From Pseudobacteriovorax antillogorgiicola (lineage in GTDB: Bacteria > Bdellovibrionota_B > Oligoflexia > Oligoflexales > Oligoflexaceae): a stretch of DNA of 64,000 nucleotides. A program made the position numbers and the translations under genes. The DNA is taken from assembly GCF_900177345.1 (NCBI RefSeq), contig NZ_FWZT01000009.1, positions 1 to 64,000 on the forward strand, given 5' to 3'. A model generated the notes under the pieces. The model did not search any database. It had not been told where the DNA came from and saw nothing but the letters and a program-made list of their open reading frames with translations. Positions 7,502 to 15,270 of the stretch are shown one piece after another. Position 1 is the stretch's first letter. Each line of letters starts with the position of its first letter.

Positions 7502-8341
7502 CTATACAGCGGCTTTTCTGGTGCCTGGTACGGGAGTAGGCTCAAGGTTTCCTTCGTCCGAGCCTTTGCTTAGGGTGCGAGCTAAGGCAGCCATGAGGAT
7601 TGCAATTGGTACTAAGCCATTGGCGGCTCTGATAAGCATTGGGTCAAAACCATGGCTTGGGGAAAACATCAGCCTTACAGTGGCCGTCAGTAAGCCCCAG
7701 AAAGCCATGTATGCTAAGACATACTTGTTCTCTTGCCGAAGGATCACCACACCGAGGAAAATGTCGATCACTCCAATCGGTATGAGGAGGCTTTCCGCCA
7801 GCCCCTGGCTAACCTCAATATCAAGATAAGTTCTTGGAATTCGAATCAGAAAGTCGATGAACTTGGGGTTTAGGTAGATGGCTTCTATCCCGTGAGCAAT
7901 AAAGGTGATGGCGACTCCCCATCTCAATCCTATAAGCAAGTGCTCAAACCGAGACTCCTTATGTCCCAGATAGATTGCCAGAGATAACGGTAATCCGTAT
8001 CTGACTCCATGCGCGAAGGGGCTGTAGACGGCCCCAAAGCTGCCTCCATGGTAGAATGCATTGCATGCCAGGAAAAACACCCAAGCGGCTATGGCGGAAT
8101 AAATCCATCGTTTTTCGTAGACAAATCCAAGGAGAGTCAAACCTAGGATGATACCCATGGCGCCCTTGTCGACATACTTCGCTAGGTCTGAGTCGAGCCC
8201 TAAGTAGTACCAAAGGTTGGATGAAAACTTAGAGCCATAATTCCAGATTTGAGAGAACATGCCTGCAATTTGGAACAGAAGGATAACTTTGCAGAGTATG
8301 ACAATCTGATTTTGTTTGTTTTTACGTATGATGCTATCCAA
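7502..8341 (-). CDS. Multi-pass membrane protein, paralog of 24596-25408
   Basis: A 279-residue integral membrane protein with about seven hydrophobic helices and a polar C-terminal tail. Motifs GVRYGLPLSL, FIAHGIEAIYLNPKFIDFLI and GLLTATVRLMF recur in the second copy at 24596-25408 (MVRYMWPLLL, FVVHGVEALMMHPKFIDFII, GALTAGARVIF), so the two form a family. Overall layout recalls DoxX-type proteins, but this is only a resemblance. The start is TTG with GAGAGG eight bases upstream. It follows the phosphoesterase gene by 23 bases, so the two are probably co-transcribed. Function unknown. Confidence 0.8.
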   Translation of the reverse strand: MDSIIRKNKQNQIVILCKVILLFQIAGMFSQIWNYGSKFSSNLWYYLGLDSDLAKYVDKGAMGIILGLTLLGFVYEKRWIYSAIAAWVFFLACNAFYHGGSFGAVYSPFAHGVRYGLPLSLAIYLGHKESRFEHLLIGLRWGVAITFIAHGIEAIYLNPKFIDFLIRIPRTYLDIEVSQGLAESLLIPIGVIDIFLGVVILRQENKYVLAYMAFWGLLTATVRLMFSPSHGFDPMLIRAANGLVPIAILMAALARTLSKGSDEGNLEPTPVPGTRKAAV

Positions 8342-8364
8342 CGAGCTTACCTCTCAGGGTTTGG

Positions 8365-9753
8365 TTATCGATTTCTCTTTCTTAGAGTCAGTGGGTAGTG
8401 TGACGTGTTGTCATAGTAAACCTTGTATTCAATCTGTGGCGTGGCGCTATTCATTTGAAAACTTAAGGATTGAATGTGGTGTTGCCCGATGGCATAGCCT
8501 CCCTCAAAGTACCATTGGCCACTCTGTGATGCTCCTCGTTGAGCAACGCCCAAACCGCCTTCTCCCACGTAGACAATCCCTCTTTCGGGGTTGCACGCAT
8601 TGTTGAAAATAGGGCAGGTTTGTTTCAGAACGTGGCCATCTGATTCAAATACTAAATCCACTTGGTTTTGTTCAAAGATAGGAATCCAAGATGTCGTGCT
8701 TCCAGGTGACTTCTCGGCCGGCCAGGCAGGGCGATGGTAGCCGGCGATAATGAAAGTCGCTTGCTTAGCCAAAGAGTTCATGGTTGTCGTTAACCACTGG
8801 CGTTGGGTTCCTTCGACTGAAATTTCCGAATTAAGGATAATGAGATCAAGTGATCCTATCTTGGTATTGAAGTAGAATTTTTCCCCTCCCAGCGGGTCGC
8901 CAAAGAGAGCGGTGAACTGAGCTTCTCCACCAGATTCGTGGTTGCCAAAGGTTGCGACCACCGGTAGCACTCTACCTTTGCTTGTCATCGTCGACTGGTG
9001 GTTGTCTAGCCACGTGGACCATTGCTCGCAGTTAGAGCCAGATTCAATGAAGTCGCCGCCATGAATCAATGCCAGATAGCTTGAGTCTTGGCTAAGTAGC
9101 GAGCTGATCTGCCGATTCATGACCACTCGTTGGCCTGGATCGGATCGAGAGTCACCCCCCGAAAACAACTTGAAGGAAGTTGTGGAGTTCGCCGGTGCTG
9201 TGACGAAATGCATTTCTTGAGATTGCTGGCCATTGCTTTCGATCACATAGAAATAGGTTGTATTGGGCTTCAAGCCAGTCACGCGGCTTTGGAATATGGG
9301 AAGTTGACTGTTACAAGCTTGGTCCATTCCCGATTCCTGTGCCGGGACCTTCATCTCATAGAGGTTCAATTGACTGCCGTTCCGTTGCTGCTCACTTAAG
9401 TAGACATTATGTTGCGTATTTGCAATTAAATCGGGAAGGCTCCAGGAAATCGTTGCCTCTTGGGCTGGATTGGTTGTCCATACTAAAAGGTGTTTGTTGG
9501 GTGCAAGAGTGGGATCGTTGTAGCCAGCTGGGTAGGAATATGGTGTGGGTTCTTGATAATTGACTATTTCCGCTATGATACCTCCCTGCTGTGGAGACCC
9601 TGGGCTCACTTGACCATTTGGGTTGTTCACAGGATTCGATATCTGGTCGCTAACTCTTCTTGTAGTGTTATAGTTCGGCTGCGGTGGCGTCTGATTGCAG
9701 CCTATAAAAAGTAAGGCCGCTGCTCCGGGAACTATGAGATGATTGAGTTTCAT
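8365..9753 (-). CDS. Purple-acid-phosphatase-like metallophosphoesterase lipoprotein
   Basis: Calcineurin-like phosphoesterase of 462 residues with a lipoprotein signal (LLFIGC, near residue 19). An N-terminal fibronectin/PAP-like beta domain (TTNPAQEATISWSLPD; VTGLKPNTTYFYVIE) precedes the catalytic domain, with FSGGDSRSDPG, LIHGGDFIESG, ATFGNHESGG, IAGYHRPAW and ESDGHVLKQ as the metal-ligand blocks. GNHE and DGHV are the typical blocks of the family. The start at 9753 has AAGGAG upstream. First gene of a probable pair with the membrane protein downstream. Confidence 0.88.
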   Translation of the reverse strand: MKLNHLIVPGAAALLFIGCNQTPPQPNYNTTRRVSDQISNPVNNPNGQVSPGSPQQGGIIAEIVNYQEPTPYSYPAGYNDPTLAPNKHLLVWTTNPAQEATISWSLPDLIANTQHNVYLSEQQRNGSQLNLYEMKVPAQESGMDQACNSQLPIFQSRVTGLKPNTTYFYVIESNGQQSQEMHFVTAPANSTTSFKLFSGGDSRSDPGQRVVMNRQISSLLSQDSSYLALIHGGDFIESGSNCEQWSTWLDNHQSTMTSKGRVLPVVATFGNHESGGEAQFTALFGDPLGGEKFYFNTKIGSLDLIILNSEISVEGTQRQWLTTTMNSLAKQATFIIAGYHRPAWPAEKSPGSTTSWIPIFEQNQVDLVFESDGHVLKQTCPIFNNACNPERGIVYVGEGGLGVAQRGASQSGQWYFEGGYAIGQHHIQSLSFQMNSATPQIEYKVYYDNTSHYPLTLRKRNR

Positions 9754-9907
9754 ACCCACTCCTTCATGTTGTGTCGTCAACATTCAACTGATGCAATCCT
9801 GTAACCGAGGTTAATGAGCGAATCCCAGGCCAATAAGCTGAAATTTATTAATCGCTTAGCTCTTTAATTGTCTTGCAGCACTATTTTATTTGTTTTTACA
9901 GGCTGAG

Positions 9908-9935
9908 TTGATCCGTGGGTTCACGGTTGTATAAG
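9908..9935 (+). promoter_or_regulatory. Candidate sigma70-type promoter
   Basis: TTGATC (9908-9913) and TATAAG (9930-9935) are separated by 16 bases. It would start transcription near 9942, at the head of a structured non-coding stretch. A second -10-like TATAAT lies at 9955-9960. Confidence 0.4.
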
Positions 9936-9941
9936 CCTAAG

Positions 9942-10200
9942 AGAACATCGATCTTATAATCTTGTCGCACCATCTCCTGTAACACGGAGATACACTAACG
10001 AACATCTCAGGGGGAGAAGCCCTAAATCGCTTGGATTTTCACTGCTGAGATCTTCTAAGAAGCCCATGATCGTGAACGGTCAGCCGCATTCAAAGGCGAG
10101 GCGAATAAATTAGGATGGAGCCTTTCGAGCATGATAGACTGGTAGGCGTAGCTTAGCCAGATATGAAAGATTCACAGCTTCTGAAATAATGTTTCAGATA
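9942..10200 (+). ncRNA. Candidate structured RNA or long 5' leader
   Basis: There is no gene here, but several consecutive stems can be drawn. ATCTCC/GGAGAT pairs at 9972-9991. A three-way junction is closed by ATCTCAG/CTGAGAT (10004-10010 with 10045-10051) and holds GGG/CCC and AAATC/GATTT (10024-10038). CTTC/GAAG follows, then a GATCG-TGAA-CGGTC hairpin, then AAAGGC/GCCTTT (10092-10097 with 10120-10125). I cannot match it to 6S, tmRNA, SRP RNA, RNase P or a known riboswitch. It may be a small RNA or the leader of the lipoprotein gene at 10230. Confidence 0.3.
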
Positions 10201-10229
10201 CCAGGTTCATATCCTTCTGGAGTATTCTC

Positions 10230-10823
10230 ATGGGGCACCCATTCCTCCTTGCTTTTGTTTTACTCATATCCTCTTGCGCAAGTACTTCAAAACCTTGGAC
10301 CATGGGCGTGGTGCCGAAGCCAAACTCAGACGCGAGTGAAGAGCAAAGGCAAAAAATCTTCCAAAAGTATGAGATTGCAGATTGGGCAGGAGTCGATGGC
10401 ACTTATTTCTATCTGCTTGGATCAGCGAAAGAAGTTGATGGCTACAGTTTGAAGTCCCTACGCCCTACGATTGAAGACTTGGTCCCTACTTTGAGGCAGG
10501 ATCTCGATGAGATTGAGTCCTATGACAGGGCTGGGGATTATGCTTTCTATACAAGTGCGGGCTTTTTTGCTGTCACCGCCGTTGGCTATGGAATTGATGA
10601 GCCTGGGGTGTATAAGTCTGGCCAGACTTTAGGCCTTCTAAGCCTTTTTGCTTGGATCATTCTTGAGCAGTTTGAGTGGCAAGTGAAGGATCAGGTGCAG
10701 TTTCAGTACAATGAAGCCTTGCGAGAGAGACTAAAGATTCAAGAGGACTTTATCGATGTGTCGAAAAACGTGACTCCGGTGACTCCGCTTGGGGTCTTAC
10801 CAGTTTTGATGCAGTCGTTCTAA
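10230..10823 (+). CDS. Lipoprotein of unknown function
   Basis: A 197-residue protein with a short lipoprotein signal (LLISSCAS, lipid Cys16). The mature part is mostly helical and polar, with a hydrophobic stretch around residues 110-150 (FYTSAGFFAVTAVGYGI; LGLLSLFAWIILEQF) that looks like a membrane hairpin. No enzyme motif is evident. GGAG lies eight bases before the ATG. It stands alone, preceded by the structured intergenic stretch and convergent with the DAHP synthase gene. Confidence 0.72.
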   Translation: MGHPFLLAFVLLISSCASTSKPWTMGVVPKPNSDASEEQRQKIFQKYEIADWAGVDGTYFYLLGSAKEVDGYSLKSLRPTIEDLVPTLRQDLDEIESYDRAGDYAFYTSAGFFAVTAVGYGIDEPGVYKSGQTLGLLSLFAWIILEQFEWQVKDQVQFQYNEALRERLKIQEDFIDVSKNVTPVTPLGVLPVLMQSF

Positions 10824-10834
10824 GATAGTTCGTT

Positions 10835-10861
10835 CCCTGAGGCGGCTCGCCTGCCTCAAGG
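10835..10861. terminator. Convergent-gene hairpin without T run
   Basis: CCCTGAGGC and GCCTCAAGG pair with one mismatch around a nine-base loop, between the convergent lipoprotein and DAHP synthase genes. There is no strong T run on either side, so termination efficiency is uncertain. Confidence 0.4.
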
Positions 10862-10876
10862 TGAACTTGCTGCTTA

Positions 10877-12226
10877 TTAGGGGGTTTTTCCTTTGCCAAG
10901 CATCTTGGAAATCAAAAACGCCATCTCCAACGATTGGCTATAGTTAAGTCGCGGATCGCAGTATGTTTCATACTTCTGATCTAAGTCTTTGACTCCGATC
11001 CCAGCCGTGCCACCAATGCATTCTGTGACGTCTTCTCCTGTCAGCTCGAAGTGAATCCCAGCCAGGTTGCTAGGCTTACCACTATGAACTTCAAAAGAAT
11101 CGTTCACCTCAGAGAGGATGCTATCGAAGTTTCGTGTCTTTACCCCATCGTCTGTCTTGCTTGCATTACCGTGCATCGGGTCTGCACTCCACAAGACATT
11201 AAGCTTAGACTCGGTGATGGCATCGATCATCTTCGGCAGGTGCTCCTGAACCTTGCCTTCACCATAGCGAGTGATCAGGGTGACCTTGCCCTCTTCGTTA
11301 CTTGGATTCAAGGCCTGTACGATCTGGATAATCTCACGAGGATCAGCACTAGGGCCAACTTTAAGGCCCACGGGGTTGCGAATGCCACGGAAATACTCAA
11401 TGTGGGCTCCATCAAGCTGGCGGGTACGATCGCCAATCCATAGCATGTGAGCGCCTAGGTTGTACCATCCATTGTATTCTTCAACGTATTGGGTCAAGGC
11501 CTCTTCCATGGGGAGCAGTAGGCCTTCGTGAGAGGTATAAAACTCAACGGAGTGAAGCTTATCTTCCTTCGCTCCAAGCGACTCCATGAAAGTGATCGCG
11601 TCCTGGATACTGGATACAATCTGCTCATATTCCTGGCGCTTCGGGGCTTTGTTGACGAAGTCCAGGTCCCAATTTTGGGGATGATGGAGATCAGCGAATC
11701 CACCCTTGGTAAGAGCACGGATGTAGTTGAGGGTGGCTGTTGAGCGATAGAATGCCTGCAAGATGCGGCTAGGATCAGGCTTACGGGCATCTCCGTGGGC
11801 TTCAAACGAGTTGATAATATCGCCGCGGTAGACAGGAACTTCCTTGCCGTCCACAACCTCAGTGGGGTTCGAACGGGGTTTTGCATACTGACCTGCAATT
11901 CGCCCAATCCGAACGATGGGTTTTTTAGCTCCATAGCAAAGTACAACGGACATTTGGAGGAGTATTTTCAGTTTGGCAGTGATTGACAGCTCGTTGCAGT
12001 CTTGAAAACGCTCGGCACAGTCTCCCCCTTGCAGGATAAAGCACTCCCCGCGCCCTGCTTGGGCCATATTATTCTTTAAGGCTTCTATCTCACCCACAAA
12101 CACAAGGGGTGGTAGTGACTTGATCTGGCCAAGGACCTCATTCAGCTCATCCTGGGAATCATAATTGGGTTGTTGCTTGATAGGTTTGGACCGCCACGAA
12201 TCTAAGGTCCAAGGTATCTGGTTCAT
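10877..12226 (-). CDS. aroG: Class II 3-deoxy-D-arabino-heptulosonate 7-phosphate synthase
   Basis: First enzyme of the shikimate pathway (phosphoenolpyruvate plus erythrose 4-phosphate), cytoplasmic. The 449-residue length and motifs such as QGGDCAERFQDC, VRIGRIAGQYAKPRS, FYTSHEGLLLPMEEALTQ, GDRTRQLDGAH, RNPVGLKVGPSADP, ITRYGEGKV and WSADPMHGN mark the plant-type class II family, not the ~350-residue AroFGH type. AAGGAG lies six bases before the ATG. It is 10 bases behind sufE and probably co-transcribed with it. Class II enzymes often use N-terminal extensions for allosteric control; none can be read here. Confidence 0.95.
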   Translation of the reverse strand: MNQIPWTLDSWRSKPIKQQPNYDSQDELNEVLGQIKSLPPLVFVGEIEALKNNMAQAGRGECFILQGGDCAERFQDCNELSITAKLKILLQMSVVLCYGAKKPIVRIGRIAGQYAKPRSNPTEVVDGKEVPVYRGDIINSFEAHGDARKPDPSRILQAFYRSTATLNYIRALTKGGFADLHHPQNWDLDFVNKAPKRQEYEQIVSSIQDAITFMESLGAKEDKLHSVEFYTSHEGLLLPMEEALTQYVEEYNGWYNLGAHMLWIGDRTRQLDGAHIEYFRGIRNPVGLKVGPSADPREIIQIVQALNPSNEEGKVTLITRYGEGKVQEHLPKMIDAITESKLNVLWSADPMHGNASKTDDGVKTRNFDSILSEVNDSFEVHSGKPSNLAGIHFELTGEDVTECIGGTAGIGVKDLDQKYETYCDPRLNYSQSLEMAFLISKMLGKGKTP

Positions 12227-12236
12227 CTGCTTCTCC

Positions 12237-12659
12237 TTAACTTTGCGCCTTGAACGCTGTGGCGTAGGCCTGAATCATCTTGAGTACGTTGGCAAGGCCG
12301 TTGCGCCGATTCATGGACAGATGTTCGGTGACACCCACGTCTGCGAGAAAGCTGCCATCTTCCTGGAGCACTTCTTCGGGTGTGGCTTCGCTGTAGACTT
12401 GCAAGAGTATGGCGATGATGCCTTTTACGATCATCGCTTCTGAGTCTGCATGAAACAGGATGCGACCGTCTTTAAGCTGCGGAAAAAGCCAAGCTTTAGA
12501 TATGCAACCTTTCACTAGGAATTGGTCAATCTTAAATTTATCAGCCATAGGAGGCATGGCCTTTCCCTGCTCAATGATGAACTTTAATCGTTCGTCTTTG
12601 TTGGGAATTTGCTTTAATTTAGCAGTCAGCTCAGTTTTTTTTTCTTCCAGTGTTTGCAC
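12237..12659 (-). CDS. sufE: SufE-like cysteine-desulfuration protein
   Basis: A 140-residue SufE family protein that accepts persulfide sulfur from the cysteine desulfurase SufS for iron-sulfur cluster assembly. The catalytic Cys52 lies in VKGCISKAW, and the downstream block with HADSEAMIVKGIIAILL is typical of SufE. The start is a GTG at 12657-12659, with GGAG upstream at a rather long spacing. No other suf gene is adjacent; the downstream neighbour is the DAHP synthase gene 10 bases on. Confidence 0.9.
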   Translation of the reverse strand: MQTLEEKKTELTAKLKQIPNKDERLKFIIEQGKAMPPMADKFKIDQFLVKGCISKAWLFPQLKDGRILFHADSEAMIVKGIIAILLQVYSEATPEEVLQEDGSFLADVGVTEHLSMNRRNGLANVLKMIQAYATAFKAQS

Positions 12660-12876
12660 GGGGTCTACAGCTCCAAATGTCCTAAAAACTCCAATGGATT
12701 GCTATATCCCATGGATGTCGAATTTACAAGTTAGCCTAAATGGCTGATGTCGTTAGGAGACCTTCTTATAAAATTAAGTACAGTATTATTGGCTAGCTAG
12801 CAATTTGGTCCGCAATCCCTGGCGATGGCTGCCGATAGATAATTAGAAAATTCCGGTGAATGACGAGGAGTGGAGC

Positions 12877-13602
12877 TTGTCTGAGCAAAATAAAACCAAG
12901 AAGCCTCCGACGATGTCGCAGAGGATTCAAGCGGAACGCCATCGGAGTGAGCCATCAGCGGCGGGATCGGCGATGCCACCCCCGGTGCCTCGGCCAGATG
13001 GAGAGTCAGTAGCAGGCTCTCCAGTAGTGCCACCTCCGCAAAGAAAGAAGTCACTTGCCCGAACCCAAGTCGCTGCGCAGGCCCCAAAGTACGGTATCAA
13101 TGAAGCCATCGCTTTGATGAGAAAGCTACCCAAGGGGGACATGCGTATTTTAGCAGCAGTGATCAAGGAAACTCTTGAATCAACCAACATCAATGTGTCA
13201 CAAATTATCGCAGATGCTGATGAAAAAGAGTCAAAGTTAGAGAGCAAGATTCAAACCTTGGATACTGAGATCGAAACGTACGAATCCCAGATTAAACAGC
13301 GCAAAGAAGCCATAGCTATCTATCTCGAAGATCTTGAAGAAACTCGCAATGTGAAAAACAACTTGGCGTTGGCCGCAGAAGACGTTGTCGAAGGCGACGA
13401 TGGGTCTCATCCAGAGCAGGCCGACGAGCCATCGTCTAGAACCGCTGAGAGCCAAAGCTTACAGGAAGAAAATGACGCTAACAGAGAAGGCCACGAGGCC
13501 CCTTCCGAGCAAGACAGTGAAAATCTTGACGGGGAGGAACGAACCAAATCCATCCTTTTGGACGCACTATTTGGGGAAGATGACTCGAAAAAGTCCTCAT
13601 AG
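12877..13602 (+). CDS. Coiled-coil protein of unknown function
   Basis: About 241 residues if the TTG at 12877 is used, which has GAGGAG six bases upstream and gives MSEQNKTKK. A GTG seven codons upstream and an ATG at 12913 are alternatives. The N-terminal third is Pro/Ser-rich and basic. A short helical domain follows (YGINEAIALMRKLPKGDMRIL), then a coiled coil of about 60 residues (ESKLESKIQTLDTEIETYES). The C-terminal 80 residues are strongly acidic. No signal peptide, so probably cytoplasmic. Family not recognised. Confidence 0.7.
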   Translation: MSEQNKTKKPPTMSQRIQAERHRSEPSAAGSAMPPPVPRPDGESVAGSPVVPPPQRKKSLARTQVAAQAPKYGINEAIALMRKLPKGDMRILAAVIKETLESTNINVSQIIADADEKESKLESKIQTLDTEIETYESQIKQRKEAIAIYLEDLEETRNVKNNLALAAEDVVEGDDGSHPEQADEPSSRTAESQSLQEENDANREGHEAPSEQDSENLDGEERTKSILLDALFGEDDSKKSS

Positions 13603-13769
13603 TTTCCCTGGCCGAACATTTCAAATTATCGCCCCACTTCGCTAGGCATGTCCAGTAATTCCCTGGTTTAACTAACTATGATAATTCAGCTAGTTTCGAT
13701 TCCTCAGCTTAGCTTCGCCAAGTTACGATGGCTTATTAGGACAGAGACTCCCCAAGTAGAGAACTGTAG

Positions 13770-13810
13770 TTCCGGGTCACGCAACCAAATTTGGTTAGCA
13801 TGACCCGGAA
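13770..13810. repeat. 41-bp near-perfect palindrome
   Basis: TTCCGGGTCA (13770-13779) is exactly inverted at 13801-13810 (TGACCCGGAA). Between them lies AACCAAATTTGGTT (13783-13796), itself a perfect 14-bp palindrome flanked by pairing GC dinucleotides. Only single-base mismatches interrupt the symmetry. There is no T run on either side, so it does not look like a terminator. GAACTGTAGTTC (13761-13772) is a further small palindrome next to it. It ends 48 bases before the small basic gene. Confidence 0.8.
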
Positions 13811-13858
13811 ATTCAAGCGATAATGTAAAGATGTTTCCTATCGTTTGAAGGAGCCGTT

Positions 13859-14113
13859 ATGACTTTTAGACATGCAAAAAAAACGATCCGTCTCGATGAA
13901 TCACCCGCCTTAGGCAGGCACCTGATTCGTGTCCGTCATCGAAAATATGGCACTATGCAAGCCTGCCGTCGGCTTCGGCGTCGCCACCAAGGGGCAACGG
14001 CCATCTTGGGGCTAGGATTTGGCAAAGGTAAGGCTCTTGTCTCTATGTCTTTGTTGCGAAAACCAGCAAACCGACCCATAGCTCGGATGCCTGCTCCAAA
14101 AAGAAGCCGATAA
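13859..14113 (+). CDS. Small, highly basic protein, unknown
   Basis: An 84-residue protein with AAGGAG five bases before its ATG, so translation is likely. It is extremely rich in Arg, Lys and His (RVRHRKYGTMQACRRLRRRH) and contains a Gly-rich hydrophobic patch (ATAILGLGFGKGKAL). No signal peptide or known motif. The charge suggests nucleic-acid binding. The gene is flanked by two strong inverted repeats (13770-13810 and 14132-14155). I do not recognise the family. Confidence 0.6.
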   Translation: MTFRHAKKTIRLDESPALGRHLIRVRHRKYGTMQACRRLRRRHQGATAILGLGFGKGKALVSMSLLRKPANRPIARMPAPKRSR

Positions 14114-14131
14114 ACAGCTGATTAAAGTTTA

Positions 14132-14155
14132 GGCACTTTTCTTCTAAAAAGTGCC
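14132..14155. repeat. Perfect 9-bp stem-loop after the small basic gene
   Basis: GGCACTTTT, loop CTTCTA, AAAAGTGCC. It begins 18 bases after the stop of the small basic gene. No T run follows on the plus strand, although the stem itself contains T4. It could act as a weak terminator. Confidence 0.55.
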
Positions 14156-14229
14156 AATAATTCAGCCCCTTCCTCAGGTTTAGCCCTTGCAAGTTTCCCC
14201 CCGAGACCTTGTCCGAACGCGGAGATAAA

Positions 14230-15162
14230 ATGATATTGAGTCAATGGAACCTATTAAAGCTAGCAAGAGAAACGTTTGCGCCAGAAGTCGATCGTATTGC
14301 CGGAGAAACTGGAGAAGCCATGGCCCTGGCTTCAGCCCGAAAGGCACTCCGCAAGCTTTCCTGTCAGTCGACGGTTTTGGAGTCAGTGAGAGTTCCTAAG
14401 GCCAAAGGCAAGGGCAAGCTAGAGATTGATTTGCTCGTCGTTAGCGCCTACGGAGTACTGGCTCTAGAGGTAAAACACTGGGGAGGAAATCTGAATGCCC
14501 AAGGCCAGACATGGCTCCAGACCCGTCGCGATCACGATAAATCCTTGAAGAACCCCTTGCCCCTTATGGAAGAACGGGAAGCAGCCTTGCAAACTTGGCT
14601 CAAACAAAGGGGCTTGGTGATTCCAAAAAGCCGTATTCATTCTCTCTTGGTTTTGAGCAATCCAAATGTCCAGCTAGGGCGCAAGCTAAGCTCTCTAAAA
14701 TCCATCGTGCGACTCGAAGACCTAGAGCAGCAGATTGTAGCCCGCTGCGATGCTCCAAAAAAGAAGTTTTGGCAAAAGCGCTCCAAGGGATCTTGGGACT
14801 TTTCAGGCCTGATCTCTCTTTTGGGTCAACTTCCCACCTGGGATGAGCTTGTTCTCCACGGCGGTCGGCGCTATTGGGGCGATATCTTGGGCTTCAAAAT
14901 CGAGCAGCAGGGCAAGGCTGCACTGCAACGTGGGGATGTCCAATTCCTTAAGGTTAAAGCTCCCCGCAGCTTTTGGAGCCTTTGGCGAGCACCCTCAATG
15001 AAGTTTAAGGACTGGGATGGGAACGTCTCATCGGTCTCATTTGCTCCACAGGCAAAACTGATCCTTCGCCATGCAGGACAGCAACGGGATGAGGAAATCG
15101 ATCTTATTCATATTGACACGATAAAACTGGGTTGGAAGAATCAAAGATACTATGATCATTGA
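14230..15162 (+). CDS. NERD-domain protein
   Basis: A 310-residue protein whose N-terminal half has a nuclease-related domain: EIDLLVVSAYGVLALEVKHW gives the Asp...Glu-x-Lys core, followed by WLQT. NERD domains belong to the PD-(D/E)xK nuclease-like fold and occur in DNA-processing and plasmid proteins. The C-terminal part (from about residue 190) is basic and of unknown fold. No signal peptide. The ATG at 14230 has GCGGAG five bases upstream; the TTG seven codons earlier has no such support. Nuclease activity is inferred, not shown. Confidence 0.78.
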   Translation: MILSQWNLLKLARETFAPEVDRIAGETGEAMALASARKALRKLSCQSTVLESVRVPKAKGKGKLEIDLLVVSAYGVLALEVKHWGGNLNAQGQTWLQTRRDHDKSLKNPLPLMEEREAALQTWLKQRGLVIPKSRIHSLLVLSNPNVQLGRKLSSLKSIVRLEDLEQQIVARCDAPKKKFWQKRSKGSWDFSGLISLLGQLPTWDELVLHGGRRYWGDILGFKIEQQGKAALQRGDVQFLKVKAPRSFWSLWRAPSMKFKDWDGNVSSVSFAPQAKLILRHAGQQRDEEIDLIHIDTIKLGWKNQRYYDH

Positions 15163-15270
15163 TTTTTTACTCATCGCTTTGACCTGAGCCTGCCAAAAAA
15201 ATCTAGGCCTTGACTTCACCGGGGACCAGGGTATCTTAACGAGTCCTTCATACTGCTTCGGAGCTAGTCA

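Noticed and set aside
9942-10200. 6S RNA, tmRNA, SRP RNA or RNase P RNA
   Set aside because: None of the conserved sequence blocks of these RNAs is present; only generic hairpins can be drawn.
13770-13810. Rho-independent terminator or dif site
   Set aside because: There is no T run on either strand and no resemblance to the 28-bp XerCD site.
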